64,000 bases of DNA from Enterobacter quasihormaechei. GTDB taxonomy: Bacteria > Pseudomonadota > Gammaproteobacteria > Enterobacterales > Enterobacteriaceae. Of this stretch, positions 18,917-26,168 are shown piece by piece. The notes beneath the pieces are model-generated. The model was given only the letters and a program-made list of their open reading frames with translations, was not told where the DNA came from and did not search any database. The position numbers were made by a program, and so were the translations under genes. Positions within the stretch are counted from its first letter, which is position 1. Every line of letters begins with the position of its first letter. The stretch is taken from assembly GCF_004331385.1 (NCBI RefSeq), contig NZ_SJON01000009.1:1-64000 (forward strand), written 5' to 3'.

Positions 18917-19249
18917 GTGAGAATTAAAGCATTAGCTATTTTTTTAGCAGCAATCTGTTCAGTACCAGCGATTGCAAAGGAACCCGCCAGTTCAAAACCA
19001 TTACCTAAACTTGAAAACGTCTATGCAGGGTTATTATGTGGTTACTTCGATGAAGAAGCTCCTAGCCCAGAACTTGTAAGCAAAGCGGAAGCAAGAATTA
19101 AATTAGCTACTAAGAGCAATAAGACCTACGTTGCGTCTTCAGCTAAACGTGTAGCAAAAGCATATGCCTATCGAGACAGAGATCGCGGTGGTGATTGCTG
19201 GGCTAATGTACAAGACGAATATTGGGAACCCAAAAATCAACCCAAATGA
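18917..19249 (+). CDS. Small exported protein of unknown function
   Basis: GTG 18917 is preferred because GGAG lies 6 bases upstream; ATG 18905 would overlap that site. The product of about 110 residues starts with a clear signal peptide (KALAIFLAAICSVPAIA followed by KEPASS). The mature part has a Cys in GLLCGYF and a late WANVQDEYWEP segment. It may be a Tsi/Rap-like or immunity-type periplasmic protein, but I do not recognise it. AT-rich relative to the replication genes, so it is likely phage cargo. Confidence 0.6.
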   Translation: MRIKALAIFLAAICSVPAIAKEPASSKPLPKLENVYAGLLCGYFDEEAPSPELVSKAEARIKLATKSNKTYVASSAKRVAKAYAYRDRDRGGDCWANVQDEYWEPKNQPK

Positions 19250-19659
19250 ATTTTCGTTGATACCAGTAATGTCCAGTTGATGTGACAAATCAGCGCCCAC
19301 TAGGCCGTCCTCATTAGATCGCGATAAGCTTTGTGGGCACTTCCACCAAATGTATATAAATTCACACCTTAGCAACTAATGACCTTAAGACCCATGCCAC
19401 ATGCCGTTGAAGCTTGATTTGACTCTCTGAGCCTCAATCATACTCCACTCGCTTGAGATACATAGCCTGCTATTAATTTTGTTTGGATTATTTATCACCT
19501 ACCCAAAAAAGTAGGGACTCCCAAAGTTATGGTAACGCAATGAATAATATGGGTTTCTGAAAGAGGTTTGTTACTTTCCAATTATGGTGGTCGTTAATTA
19601 ATCAATTAAATGAATTAGTTATCACCGGTCAAAAGTCTGTGTAAATGGGTGGAAATGAC
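19250..19659. other. AT-rich gap without a visible gene
   Basis: No convincing reading frame or RNA gene is seen in this stretch; minus-strand frames here lack ribosome sites. Its right end leads into a LexA box. Confidence 0.5.
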
Positions 19660-19679
19660 TACTGTATGCGTATGCAGTA
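19660..19679 (+). promoter_or_regulatory. LexA (SOS) box
   Basis: TACTGTATGCGTATGCAGTA fits the LexA consensus CTG-N10-CAG with symmetric TA flanks on each side. It is 50 bases before the GTG of the gene at 19729, so that gene is probably DNA-damage inducible. Confidence 0.75.
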
Positions 19680-19728
19680 TTTTTATCTCGTGAGTTAAGA
19701 GCCGTATAGAGAACCGGCTTATAGGTCA

Positions 19729-19995
19729 GTGCTTACAGAAAATCACAAGTCAGGACGCGCGAGGAAGACAAAGAGACTACCTCTGAGAGAACAGGAGAAG
19801 CGGGTGTACATTCCAGATCATCTTATATTGGGTATACACGACAGCGACAGGTCGCTGGTTATTCGCAGAAATCGAGATGGTTCCTTCAAAGATGGGTTTG
19901 TAATGCGTCCTGACGAATTTGTTGCCAGCCTGGCGCTGATCGATGAGGCACGAAAACTTGTAGCCCCCGAAGAGCGTCAAGGAGATGACGACTGA
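19729..19995 (+). CDS. Small phage protein of unknown function behind a LexA box
   Basis: GTG 19729 starts an 88-residue basic and acidic protein (RARKTKRLPLREQEKRVYIP at the N-terminus, DEFVASLALIDEARKL near the end). I do not recognise the family. Its promoter region has a near-ideal LexA site, so it should respond to DNA damage like DinI-type phage genes, though its sequence is not DinI. It precedes the DUF1367-DUF1364-Q run by about 70 bases. Confidence 0.6.
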   Translation: MLTENHKSGRARKTKRLPLREQEKRVYIPDHLILGIHDSDRSLVIRRNRDGSFKDGFVMRPDEFVASLALIDEARKLVAPEERQGDDD

Positions 19996-20066
19996 TACAC
20001 TTATGATTTATAATAGTAATCGGGTCTGAACAACCCTGCTGAAACGCTGTGCCACCGGAGAGAACG

Positions 20067-20663
20067 ATGGCACAGGCAATACAACTCTTTAAATCTTCAC
20101 CTACCACCCTGACCACGGCTACGCCCGAGGCCAGTGATTTTTTGCAACGTATCAAAATCGGCGTGTGGCTTAACTGCGACGTTAAGCAAGCCCGAAACTA
20201 CCTCTTCCATAAGCGCTTCTTCGCGCTGCTCAATCTTGGGTTCGAATACTGGACACCCACCGGAGGGGCGATAACCCCCGCTGAAAAAGAGTATCTACAT
20301 GGGTACGTTCGTTACCTGATCTCGATGGCCGGCAATGACGATCTCCTTTTAGAAACTGAGAAGGTTTACAACGAAACCCACGGGCAGTGGCGAACGAAAG
20401 AGGCGGCAATTACCAAATCGTTCGAAGCCTTCAGAAAGTGGGCCGTTGTTGAGGCTGGTTTCTTCAATACCTTCATCCTCCCAGATAACACCATTCGCCG
20501 AGAGGCAAAATCGATCTCGTTTTCCAACATGACGGAGGCCGAATTTTTCCAGGTCTACAAAGCAGTTTTTAACGTCCTGTGGAACACCATTCTCTTTAAA
20601 AAATTCCGCAACTATCAGGAAGCCGACAACGTAGCCATGCAGCTGCTGGAGTTCGCAGCATGA
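20067..20663 (+). CDS. DUF1367-family phage protein
   Basis: ATG 20067 is chosen because GGAG lies 6 bases upstream; an upstream GTG (20049) would include that site in the gene. The 198-residue protein shows the pattern of the lambdoid DUF1367 family: NCDVKQARNYLFHKRFFALL, FEYWTP and FSNMTEAEFFQVYKAVFNVLW. It belongs to the nin-region set that commonly lies before DUF1364 and Q. The molecular role is unknown. The stop overlaps the next start as ATGA. Confidence 0.82.
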   Translation: MAQAIQLFKSSPTTLTTATPEASDFLQRIKIGVWLNCDVKQARNYLFHKRFFALLNLGFEYWTPTGGAITPAEKEYLHGYVRYLISMAGNDDLLLETEKVYNETHGQWRTKEAAITKSFEAFRKWAVVEAGFFNTFILPDNTIRREAKSISFSNMTEAEFFQVYKAVFNVLWNTILFKKFRNYQEADNVAMQLLEFAA

Positions 20664-20959
20664 AGAAAAAAGCGAACTTGCGAAAAGCGGCTGAGGGAAG
20701 GGAGTGCACAATTCGCATCCCAGGCATCTGCAACCACAACCCCGAAACCTCATGCCTGGCACATTACCGTCTCGCGGGTACGTGTGGTACAGGCTGCAAA
20801 CCCGACGATGAACAGGGCGCTATTTCCTGCAACGCCTGTCATGACGTGATCGACGGTCGCGTAAAAACCAAAGAATACACCTACGAGGAACTTCGGCTTA
20901 TGCATGCTGAAGGAATTCTTCGTACACAAAAAATCTGGCGGGATGAGGGGTTACGATGA
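20660..20959 (+). CDS. DUF1364-family phage protein, HNH/zinc-type
   Basis: The 99-residue protein has a Cys/His array (ECTIRIPGIC, CLAHYR, CGTGC, CNACHDVID) typical of the lambdoid DUF1364 family, which is thought to be nuclease-like. It overlaps its neighbours by ATGA on both sides, so it is translated with DUF1367 and Q. Function in the phage is not established. Confidence 0.82.
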   Translation: MKKKANLRKAAEGRECTIRIPGICNHNPETSCLAHYRLAGTCGTGCKPDDEQGAISCNACHDVIDGRVKTKEYTYEELRLMHAEGILRTQKIWRDEGLR

Positions 20960-21627
20960 ACGCGCAGCAACTGGAATATGTACGCATTCAATTACGAGCT
21001 GCGCTGGTAGATGACTCAGGCGGCACCAAAGGGCAACTGGAAGCGTTCGCCGAACATCCACCAGCTGATAAGAACAGAAACCCGCGCCAACAAGTACACG
21101 TAGTGGAACTCGAGAACGGTCGCGGCGGTATTCGTCGAGTTAAAGCTGAGAATAGCGCTCTCTACGTCCTCGAAACGCGAAGCCGCCGCTGTCCTATGCC
21201 TCCCCTAAGAGATAAAGCGTTTTCTTCGTGTGCATGGCGTAGAGCCGTTCTAAAACTCGATGTTAGCCAACAGGCCTGGATCAGATACTGCTATGGGTTT
21301 GATCTTAACTTCCGGTATCAACGGGAGATTTGTCGATTTATATGGATAAATTATATGAAGCAACAGGGGGGGCATAAATTACAGAAACGTGTGGAAAAAC
21401 GTTTGATTCAGCTTGTGTGGTTGGCCGTTCAGGAAATCGCTGCCCGCAATACAAATGAAACTTACAGAGACTATGCAGCGACAACATTAGCTGGTTTTTT
21501 GTCAATACATCGTGATACCTGGTATGAAACTTATGCGGAACCGTGGAGTGAATTCAAACGCTTATGCACCTTATTGGATTATAATTGCTTGAGCTGTATC
21601 CAAGAATATTGTTTACTAACGTCTTGA
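20956..21627 (+). CDS. Phage late-gene antiterminator Q (phage 82 type)
   Basis: The 223-residue protein resembles the phage 82 Q family (LDVSQQAWIRYCYG, RFIWINYMKQQ and KRLIQLVWLAVQEIA). Q loads on RNA polymerase at the late promoter and lets it pass terminators so that lysis and head genes are expressed. Here late genes would begin with the cargo at 24210 and the holin. The stretch just after the gene is where the late promoter and its terminator are expected. The opposite-strand RiPP cluster sits between Q and the lysis genes. Confidence 0.78.
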   Translation: MNAQQLEYVRIQLRAALVDDSGGTKGQLEAFAEHPPADKNRNPRQQVHVVELENGRGGIRRVKAENSALYVLETRSRRCPMPPLRDKAFSSCAWRRAVLKLDVSQQAWIRYCYGFDLNFRYQREICRFIWINYMKQQGGHKLQKRVEKRLIQLVWLAVQEIAARNTNETYRDYAATTLAGFLSIHRDTWYETYAEPWSEFKRLCTLLDYNCLSCIQEYCLLTS

Positions 21628-21678
21628 GCTTTGCAACGATGAAGAAACCTCTCGATGTGCTATAGAGGTTAATAAAGC

Positions 21679-21708
21679 AATATTCGCCCCATATTTGGGG
21701 CGATATTT
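21679..21708. terminator. Hairpin between Q and the RiPP cluster
   Basis: CGCCCC and GGGGCG form a stem with loop ATATTT, extended by AATATT on both sides, and followed by TTTT on the + strand. It lies 7 bases from the stop of the minus-strand precursor gene, so it could end that transcript and also act as the late-operon terminator that Q overrides. Confidence 0.65.
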
Positions 21709-21714
21709 TCGGGG

Positions 21715-22050
21715 TTAATTCAAAACAATGTAGTCATCGTCACTTGACTCTATTGTGTTTGTTCTTATTGTTGACAAGTATAAATAATCAGTGTCATCGT
21801 TTTCCAACGAGCGTGTGATTATCGTGCTTGTGTATTCTCCAAATGCAGAGCTAATCTGACATAAGTTGTTGGTAATAAAGTTATCATCTGTTGTTTCGAT
21901 GGTTTCAGTTATGGTTGTCCAATCCTTCATGTTTAAGTAATCATCATCGTTAGTTTCAATAGAAAACGTTCTTGTTGTCGACTCGAGGATATTCTTACAA
22001 GAAGGAACAATATCTGTTGTCTCACTGTATAACATTATATATGGCTTCAT
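21715..22050 (-). CDS. Graspetide (omega-ester RiPP) precursor peptide, thuringinin-like
   Basis: The 111-residue peptide contains four aligned repeats: STTRTFSIETNDDDYL (24-39), WTTITETIETTDDNFI (44-59), STIITRSLENDDTDYL (75-90) and STIRTNTIESSDDDYI (93-108). Repeats 1, 3 and 4 fit TxxTxxxExxDxD exactly; repeat 2 ends in N instead of the last D. In graspetides an ATP-grasp ligase joins Thr/Ser side chains to Asp/Glu side chains through ester bonds, and this consensus is the one known for the thuringinin group. The first 22 residues would be the leader (KPYIMLY, with Cys18). A further Cys64 lies between repeats 2 and 3. It is the last gene of a three-gene minus-strand operon, 5 bases after the membrane-protein gene. 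No protease gene is seen next to it, so how the leader is removed is open. Confidence 0.85.
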   Translation of the reverse strand: MKPYIMLYSETTDIVPSCKNILESTTRTFSIETNDDDYLNMKDWTTITETIETTDDNFITNNLCQISSAFGEYTSTIITRSLENDDTDYLYLSTIRTNTIESSDDDYIVLN

Positions 22051-22055
22051 TTTTT

Positions 22056-22913
22056 TTACCTGTTTTTATCTAAGGACGTATAGCTTTGCAAATACAAAAG
22101 TGGGCTGTCTTGTTTAGTTTCAATATGGTTGAATTTTATTGTGGTGCAAATTAGCAAGATAAAACCTATTAATATTACTCTAAAAGATCGCATTTCAGTA
22201 TTTATTGTTAATCCAGCATAATACTGGACGTCATTACTACTGGCAACAAAATCGAAATACAAGGATTTAGTTAATGCATATTCTTCTTTGGATGTACGTA
22301 AACTTTTAAATGAAGATCGATGAAATCCAGAAACAGAAACTGAACGGCGCAATAATAATATTAAATCAAGTAAGTCGAGCATATTTATTAAGACAAGATA
22401 AAAAATCAACAAGGTAGTAATGTTTAACTGTAGCTCTATAAGCTTTGAGTATGCATATACCAATGCAGCTGAAAATGCCAGTATAACTGTCGTATAATAA
22501 TTTGCTTTATCAAAAATATTGCTCAAGGAATCATTGTTTTCTGATATTCTTATTTTAAAAAACTCTTCTTGCCTTGATCTTTCATCAGGGTTCAAATTAT
22601 TTAGGGTGTTTTTTTCATATTCTTCTGTTATGGTATTGATTTCATTGCAATTTTTTCGTTGTTGAATCTTGTCAAAGTCTAAAAGATAGAAAAAGTTAAA
22701 GCACCCGATTTTGCGAGCGATGGGGATTGCAGAAAACGTGAATATATATAATTTCAATGTGCCAAAATTCAATGCTACTAATGATAGTCGGAATCTGTTT
22801 TTGGTTGAAACATGAGAGCGCGTGACTGTGTCGAAATTATTATCGACAGAAAGGTGTAGCATCGGTGTAGAGTTAAAAAATTGCATAATACGAAAAATTA
22901 TATTTTTATTCAT
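22056..22913 (-). CDS. Three-helix membrane protein of the graspetide cluster
   Basis: The 285-residue protein has a soluble N-terminal part of about 135 residues, then membrane segments near 139-157 (YYTTVILAFSAALVYAYS), 163-188 (NITTLLIFYLVLINMLDLLD onward) and 243-260 (SFRVILIGFILLICTTI). The region before the first helix is charged and helical (TITEEYEKNTLNNLNPDERS). The start overlaps the ligase stop by ATGA and the precursor follows 5 bases later, so the three products are made together. It is too small and lacks ATPase motifs to be an ABC exporter. Roles in export, immunity or as a membrane-acting effector are all possible; none is shown by the sequence. The layout recalls small membrane effectors in phage-defence operons, which is inference only. 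Confidence 0.75.
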   Translation of the reverse strand: MNKNIIFRIMQFFNSTPMLHLSVDNNFDTVTRSHVSTKNRFRLSLVALNFGTLKLYIFTFSAIPIARKIGCFNFFYLLDFDKIQQRKNCNEINTITEEYEKNTLNNLNPDERSRQEEFFKIRISENNDSLSNIFDKANYYTTVILAFSAALVYAYSKLIELQLNITTLLIFYLVLINMLDLLDLILLLRRSVSVSGFHRSSFKSLRTSKEEYALTKSLYFDFVASSNDVQYYAGLTINTEMRSFRVILIGFILLICTTIKFNHIETKQDSPLLYLQSYTSLDKNR

Positions 22914-23806
22914 TGTAAGTAATCCATTATTTTTTTGCTGATATCTAGACCTAATTCAATTTCAAGCCAAACCCATTGTCCGTTTGCATTCACCTCTAGA
23001 TAATACCATTCCCCCTCGCTAACTATAAAGTCAAAACAACCAAACTTAAGGTCTAATTTGTTCATGAGAAGCAATGACTTTTCTTTGATGTGAGTAGGTA
23101 TGTCAATGATGTCATAATCTATATGATTATTGCTTTTTCTCCAGTCTAATTTGTTTCTTGAAGCAATTTTTACAGGATAGAAATGTTCATCGATGATGGT
23201 AATACGGACTTCATAGTCCTTCTCTTGAAAATTTTGGAAATAGCAAGGTGAGTATTTTAACGTTTTAGTGCTTTTGCTAAAGTCAACGAAATTGGTTTGG
23301 ACGAATTCTTTTTTATTTTCATGTTCAATTATACCAGATGATAATGGCTTTACTATCGGTGTAGTCAGTTCATCAATCACATTGTCTATGCAGTTTGTTA
23401 TTAATGGTGTTGGGATTTTGAAGCCCAAACTTAATGCGGTACGTAACTGAAAAATTTTATTGTCAGCCTTTCGTAGGATTGATGGTTTTGTCAGGCATGT
23501 TCCACTAAATGCCTCGGTTATACCGTCTGTGAAAGCAAACACCTCTCTGTAAATATGTGGGTGGTACATTTTTTTAATAAAATCAGGCAGCGTCTCAGGA
23601 GTAGGTTTCCTATAGTAAATTGATGAGCAATTTTCCTCAGAAAGAGTTAATCCTTCATTATTTTTTAGGCTAAAGCCATTTTTACCATATGATATTTCAT
23701 AATCTGAAAGATGATCAATGTTGAATCTATAGAATTCGTCGGGACCATGCTTCTGGGAAATATAGTCTATCGTTTTGTCAAAGCTAGAACTTATGGCCAG
23801 TATCAT
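22910..23806 (-). CDS. ATP-grasp peptide ester ligase (MvdC/MvdD family)
   Basis: The 298-residue enzyme has the features of graspetide macrocyclases: an N-terminal Rossmann-like part with YYRKPTP (64-70), the family motif RKADNKIFQLRTAL (112-125), VKPLSSG (152-158) in the ATP-lysine strand, the ATP-grasp core KFGCFDF (254-260, metal-binding Asp259) and EVNANGQWVW (271-280, metal-binding Glu271 and Asn273). It should use ATP to phosphorylate Asp/Glu side chains of the precursor and close ester rings with Thr/Ser. Only one ligase is present, and no amide-forming partner or acetyltransferase, as in thuringinin/plesiocin-type clusters rather than microviridins. It is the first gene of the minus-strand operon; GGGAGG sits 6 bases before ATG. 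Strongly AT-rich codon use marks it as acquired. Confidence 0.9.
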   Translation of the reverse strand: MILAISSSFDKTIDYISQKHGPDEFYRFNIDHLSDYEISYGKNGFSLKNNEGLTLSEENCSSIYYRKPTPETLPDFIKKMYHPHIYREVFAFTDGITEAFSGTCLTKPSILRKADNKIFQLRTALSLGFKIPTPLITNCIDNVIDELTTPIVKPLSSGIIEHENKKEFVQTNFVDFSKSTKTLKYSPCYFQNFQEKDYEVRITIIDEHFYPVKIASRNKLDWRKSNNHIDYDIIDIPTHIKEKSLLLMNKLDLKFGCFDFIVSEGEWYYLEVNANGQWVWLEIELGLDISKKIMDYLQ

Positions 23807-23831
23807 TCAAACCTCCCAATGTTTTGTTAAT

Positions 23832-23858
23832 ATTATAAAAGGCTAGTATAAGTTGCAA
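23832..23858 (-). promoter_or_regulatory. Candidate promoter of the graspetide operon
   Basis: On the minus strand TTGCAA (23853-23858) and a perfect TATAAT (23832-23837) are 15 bases apart, a slightly short spacing; TTTGCA with 16 bases is an alternative. The -10 lies 26 bases before the ligase start. Confidence 0.5.
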
Positions 23859-24007
23859 ATCATTATCACTCTCCACACTACCGATACACTTTCTATATGT
23901 AGTGAGCATCATGATCTAAAGGGTGGTTGTAAAACGAGGGGTTGCAAAACCCGACACTTTATGCCATATTTAAGGCCAATTTTGATAAGTTGCCACAGTT
24001 ATATAAG

Positions 24008-24030
24008 CCCGCCACCAGCGGGTTTTTTTT
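24008..24030 (+). terminator. Rho-independent terminator upstream of the cargo gene
   Basis: CCCGC-CACCA-GCGGG followed by eight T. It lies between the divergent graspetide promoter and the gene at 24210. 23860-24209 has no other supported gene; a 61-codon frame at 23853-24038 ends inside this terminator and is not credible. Confidence 0.8.
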
Positions 24031-24209
24031 ACAGCTAAAATTCAGGAAAGCACATTACGCCGTCCAACTAACCTGGGGTGGTTTGTTGGGTAGTGTGCTC
24101 TCCTGTTAGTTAGCAGTTTGATGGAAAAAATATGGCCCCATAAGCTAGCAAATCGATGGAAAGAGAACTGAAATGGCTGTTAAAATAACCTCTTAACATA
24201 GGAGGGTTT

Positions 24210-25004
24210 ATGGCTTGGCATGGTATTCCTTTTCCATATTTATCAAATGCATCAGAACACTTATCAGTAGCACTTAGCTCAATACCAAAACTTATATTTG
24301 AAACCCCGACGGATTGGACTACTCCTCTTTTGACAGCAGCAGCAGCCGTTATAGGTGGTTGTATTCCTGCGACAATAGCTTGGCGCACATTCAAGCTGAG
24401 TTCAGCTCAATTACAGGCTGAACGCCAAGAGCAGCAACGATTTCTTAGAGAGGAAAGAATTGCTCAAAATGATTCGTTAGAAGCGGATAGGCAAATGCAG
24501 CTTTTGATAGCTGAAAAGAATTTCAATATGGAAGTTTTGTCTGTTAATAGACAGGCATGGATAAATAATGTTCGGGATCTTATTGCTGAATGTTGTGTAG
24601 TAGGCACAAAAATGTTTGATGAACGCTATGCTTTGAACAATAAAACTGAACAGTTCAATAATTTCATGGCGGAATACTACACGCCTGTAAATTTAACCTA
24701 CAAAGAAGTTTTTGAACAGTTTAGTGATGAACTTGATTTGGCTCGTAAAAATTATAATAAAACACAAGAACATCTGGATTTTCTCTACTCTAAAATTCGT
24801 CTGATGTTGAATCCTGAGGAGGCGGAAAGTTCTTCTATAATCAATGTGCTTTTCAGACTCCGGTGTCGAGGCGCAGAGCTTACGGAACAAGGAAACACTT
24901 ACGGGGCAGTATATGGAGAATTGAGAGGGGATATTAATGAACTAATTGATTTAACACATGCTTGCTTAAAAAAAGAATGGGTAAGAGTAAAAAGTGGGAC
25001 CTGA
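24210..25004 (+). CDS. Membrane-anchored coiled-coil cargo protein of unknown function
   Basis: AGGAGGG lies 6 bases before ATG 24210. The 264-residue protein has one membrane segment near residues 38-58 (PLLTAAAAVIGGCIPATIAW), then a long charged coiled coil (about 62-110; QLQAERQEQQRFLREERI) and a helical C-terminal domain. The shape matches many phage and plasmid proteins of unknown function and may serve superinfection exclusion or defence; this is a guess from layout and place. It is AT-rich and has its own terminator, so it is an independent cargo unit between the RiPP cluster and the lysis genes. Confidence 0.65.
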   Translation: MAWHGIPFPYLSNASEHLSVALSSIPKLIFETPTDWTTPLLTAAAAVIGGCIPATIAWRTFKLSSAQLQAERQEQQRFLREERIAQNDSLEADRQMQLLIAEKNFNMEVLSVNRQAWINNVRDLIAECCVVGTKMFDERYALNNKTEQFNNFMAEYYTPVNLTYKEVFEQFSDELDLARKNYNKTQEHLDFLYSKIRLMLNPEEAESSSIINVLFRLRCRGAELTEQGNTYGAVYGELRGDINELIDLTHACLKKEWVRVKSGT

Positions 25005-25022
25005 TTAATGATTTTATTTATA

Positions 25023-25044
25023 ACCGCCTAACGGCGGTTTTTTT
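25023..25044 (+). terminator. Terminator after the cargo gene
   Basis: ACCGCC-TAAC-GGCGGT followed by a T run, directly before the holin gene. In a working phage the late transcript would pass it under Q control. Confidence 0.85.
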
Positions 25045-25067
25045 ATGCCTGCAATTTGGGAGGAATC

Positions 25068-25412
25068 ATGCAGAACTACACCCCGCCAGGTGGCTGGGGG
25101 CCGGTACTTCATTTTTTACATGAGCACCGCCTGTCAATTCAGGCAGCTCTTACGGCTTTCTGCATAGCCATAGCTTTTTCCTTATGGGATGGGCTGGCGT
25201 GGCGACGCGCAATAAATGCTGGCTTTATCTGTTTCTTTGTAGCTCTGGCCGTTTCAGCTTTTTTGGAACAGCTAGGGGTTTCAGACATCGACTGGTCTTT
25301 TGTTGTGGGGGTCGCTGTTGGTGGTGCGGGAGCTGACAGGTGCCGTTCTCTGATTAATGCGGCTGTGACGTTATTTGCAAGTAAGAAAGGTATCAACGAT
25401 GACCAAAGATGA
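25068..25412 (+). CDS. Phage holin, three membrane helices
   Basis: ATG 25068 is preceded by GGGAGGA at ideal distance; the TTG at 25056 would lie within that site. The 114-residue protein has three hydrophobic segments: near residues 24-40 (QAALTAFCIAIAFSLW), 50-65 (AGFICFFVALAVSAFL) and 75-95 (WSFVVGVAVGGAGADRC). This is the usual layout of lambdoid class I holins that open the inner membrane for the endolysin. It overlaps the endolysin gene by 14 bases. Confidence 0.8.
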   Translation: MQNYTPPGGWGPVLHFLHEHRLSIQAALTAFCIAIAFSLWDGLAWRRAINAGFICFFVALAVSAFLEQLGVSDIDWSFVVGVAVGGAGADRCRSLINAAVTLFASKKGINDDQR

Positions 25413-25947
25413 AATTATTAATGGTCTGCTGGAGCGTGAAGCGGGTTACGTAAACCATCCCTCTGATAAAGGCGGCCCCACTAATTGGGGGATCACTGCA
25501 AAGACTGCCCTGGCTCATGGCTACAGTGACGTCCGCTCCCTGACGAAAGAACAGGCTCGCGCTATTTACGAGGCTGATTACTGGTATGGGCCGCGGTTCG
25601 ATCAGGTTGCGGAACTATCACCGAAAATCGCAGACGAGCTTTGCGATACTGGCGCGAATATGGGCCCGTCTGTCGCAAGCAAGTTTTTCCAGCGCTGGTT
25701 ATCGGCTCTGAACCTGCGCGGCAAACTCTATCCTGACCTTGATCCCGATGGGCGAATCGGTCCGCGAACTATCACTGCGTTAAAAGCGCTTCTGCGGCAT
25801 CGTGGAAAGGATGGTGAGACTGTCGTTCTTCGCGGTCTAAATTCAAGTCAGGGAGCCCGTTATCTGGAACTGGCTGAAGCCAGGGAAGCCAACGAGGACT
25901 TTATTTTTGGCTGGATGCTAAACCGTGTTGAAATCCCCTGTAAATAA
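25399..25947 (+). CDS. Endolysin, glycoside hydrolase family 108 muramidase
   Basis: The 182-residue enzyme starts at ATG 25399 and shows the GH108 signature EREAGYVNHPSDKGGPTNWG with the catalytic Glu near residue 11, followed by YEADYWYGPRFDQV and a peptidoglycan-binding 3 region (DPDGRIGPRTITALKA). It cleaves the glycan strands of the cell wall at lysis. No Rz/Rz1 spanin pair follows, which would be usual; it may have been lost. Confidence 0.9.
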   Translation: MTKDEIINGLLEREAGYVNHPSDKGGPTNWGITAKTALAHGYSDVRSLTKEQARAIYEADYWYGPRFDQVAELSPKIADELCDTGANMGPSVASKFFQRWLSALNLRGKLYPDLDPDGRIGPRTITALKALLRHRGKDGETVVLRGLNSSQGARYLELAEAREANEDFIFGWMLNRVEIPCK

Positions 25948-25992
25948 GCGCCCTCACTGGACGCACAGACAGCCGCGGCGCGGCGCAAAGAT

Positions 25993-26023
25993 GGCACTTG
26001 TTACCTTACTGGTGCCTTTTTTT
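25993..26023 (+). terminator. Weak terminator after the endolysin gene
   Basis: GGCAC / GTGCC with a 14-base loop, followed by seven T. The stem is short but the T run is clear. Confidence 0.55.
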
Positions 26024-26168
26024 ATTGGTGGGGTGTGCGACGATGGAAAGAACCTGTGGCTGGATAAAAACAGCTTCAGAGGTTTGTGATGTGATAAATA
26101 AACGCAACAACTGCTGAAATTTGTACCTATGCCAAGTTACAATTATCTCCTAAATCAAGGAGGTTTCT

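Noticed and set aside
18917-19249. Calling the small exported protein a known immunity or Rap protein
   Set aside because: Only the signal peptide is clear; no family motif supports a specific name.
21715-22050. Classing the peptide as a microviridin
   Set aside because: Microviridin cores have a TxKxPSD-type motif with a lysine for the amide and two ligases; here there is one ligase, no such Lys, and the cores follow TxxTxxxExxDxD.
22056-22913. Calling the membrane protein an ABC exporter or leader protease
   Set aside because: No Walker motifs, no Cys-His protease motif, and only three membrane helices.
23853-24038. 61-codon plus-strand frame before the cargo gene
   Set aside because: No ribosome site; it overlaps the graspetide promoter and ends inside a terminator.
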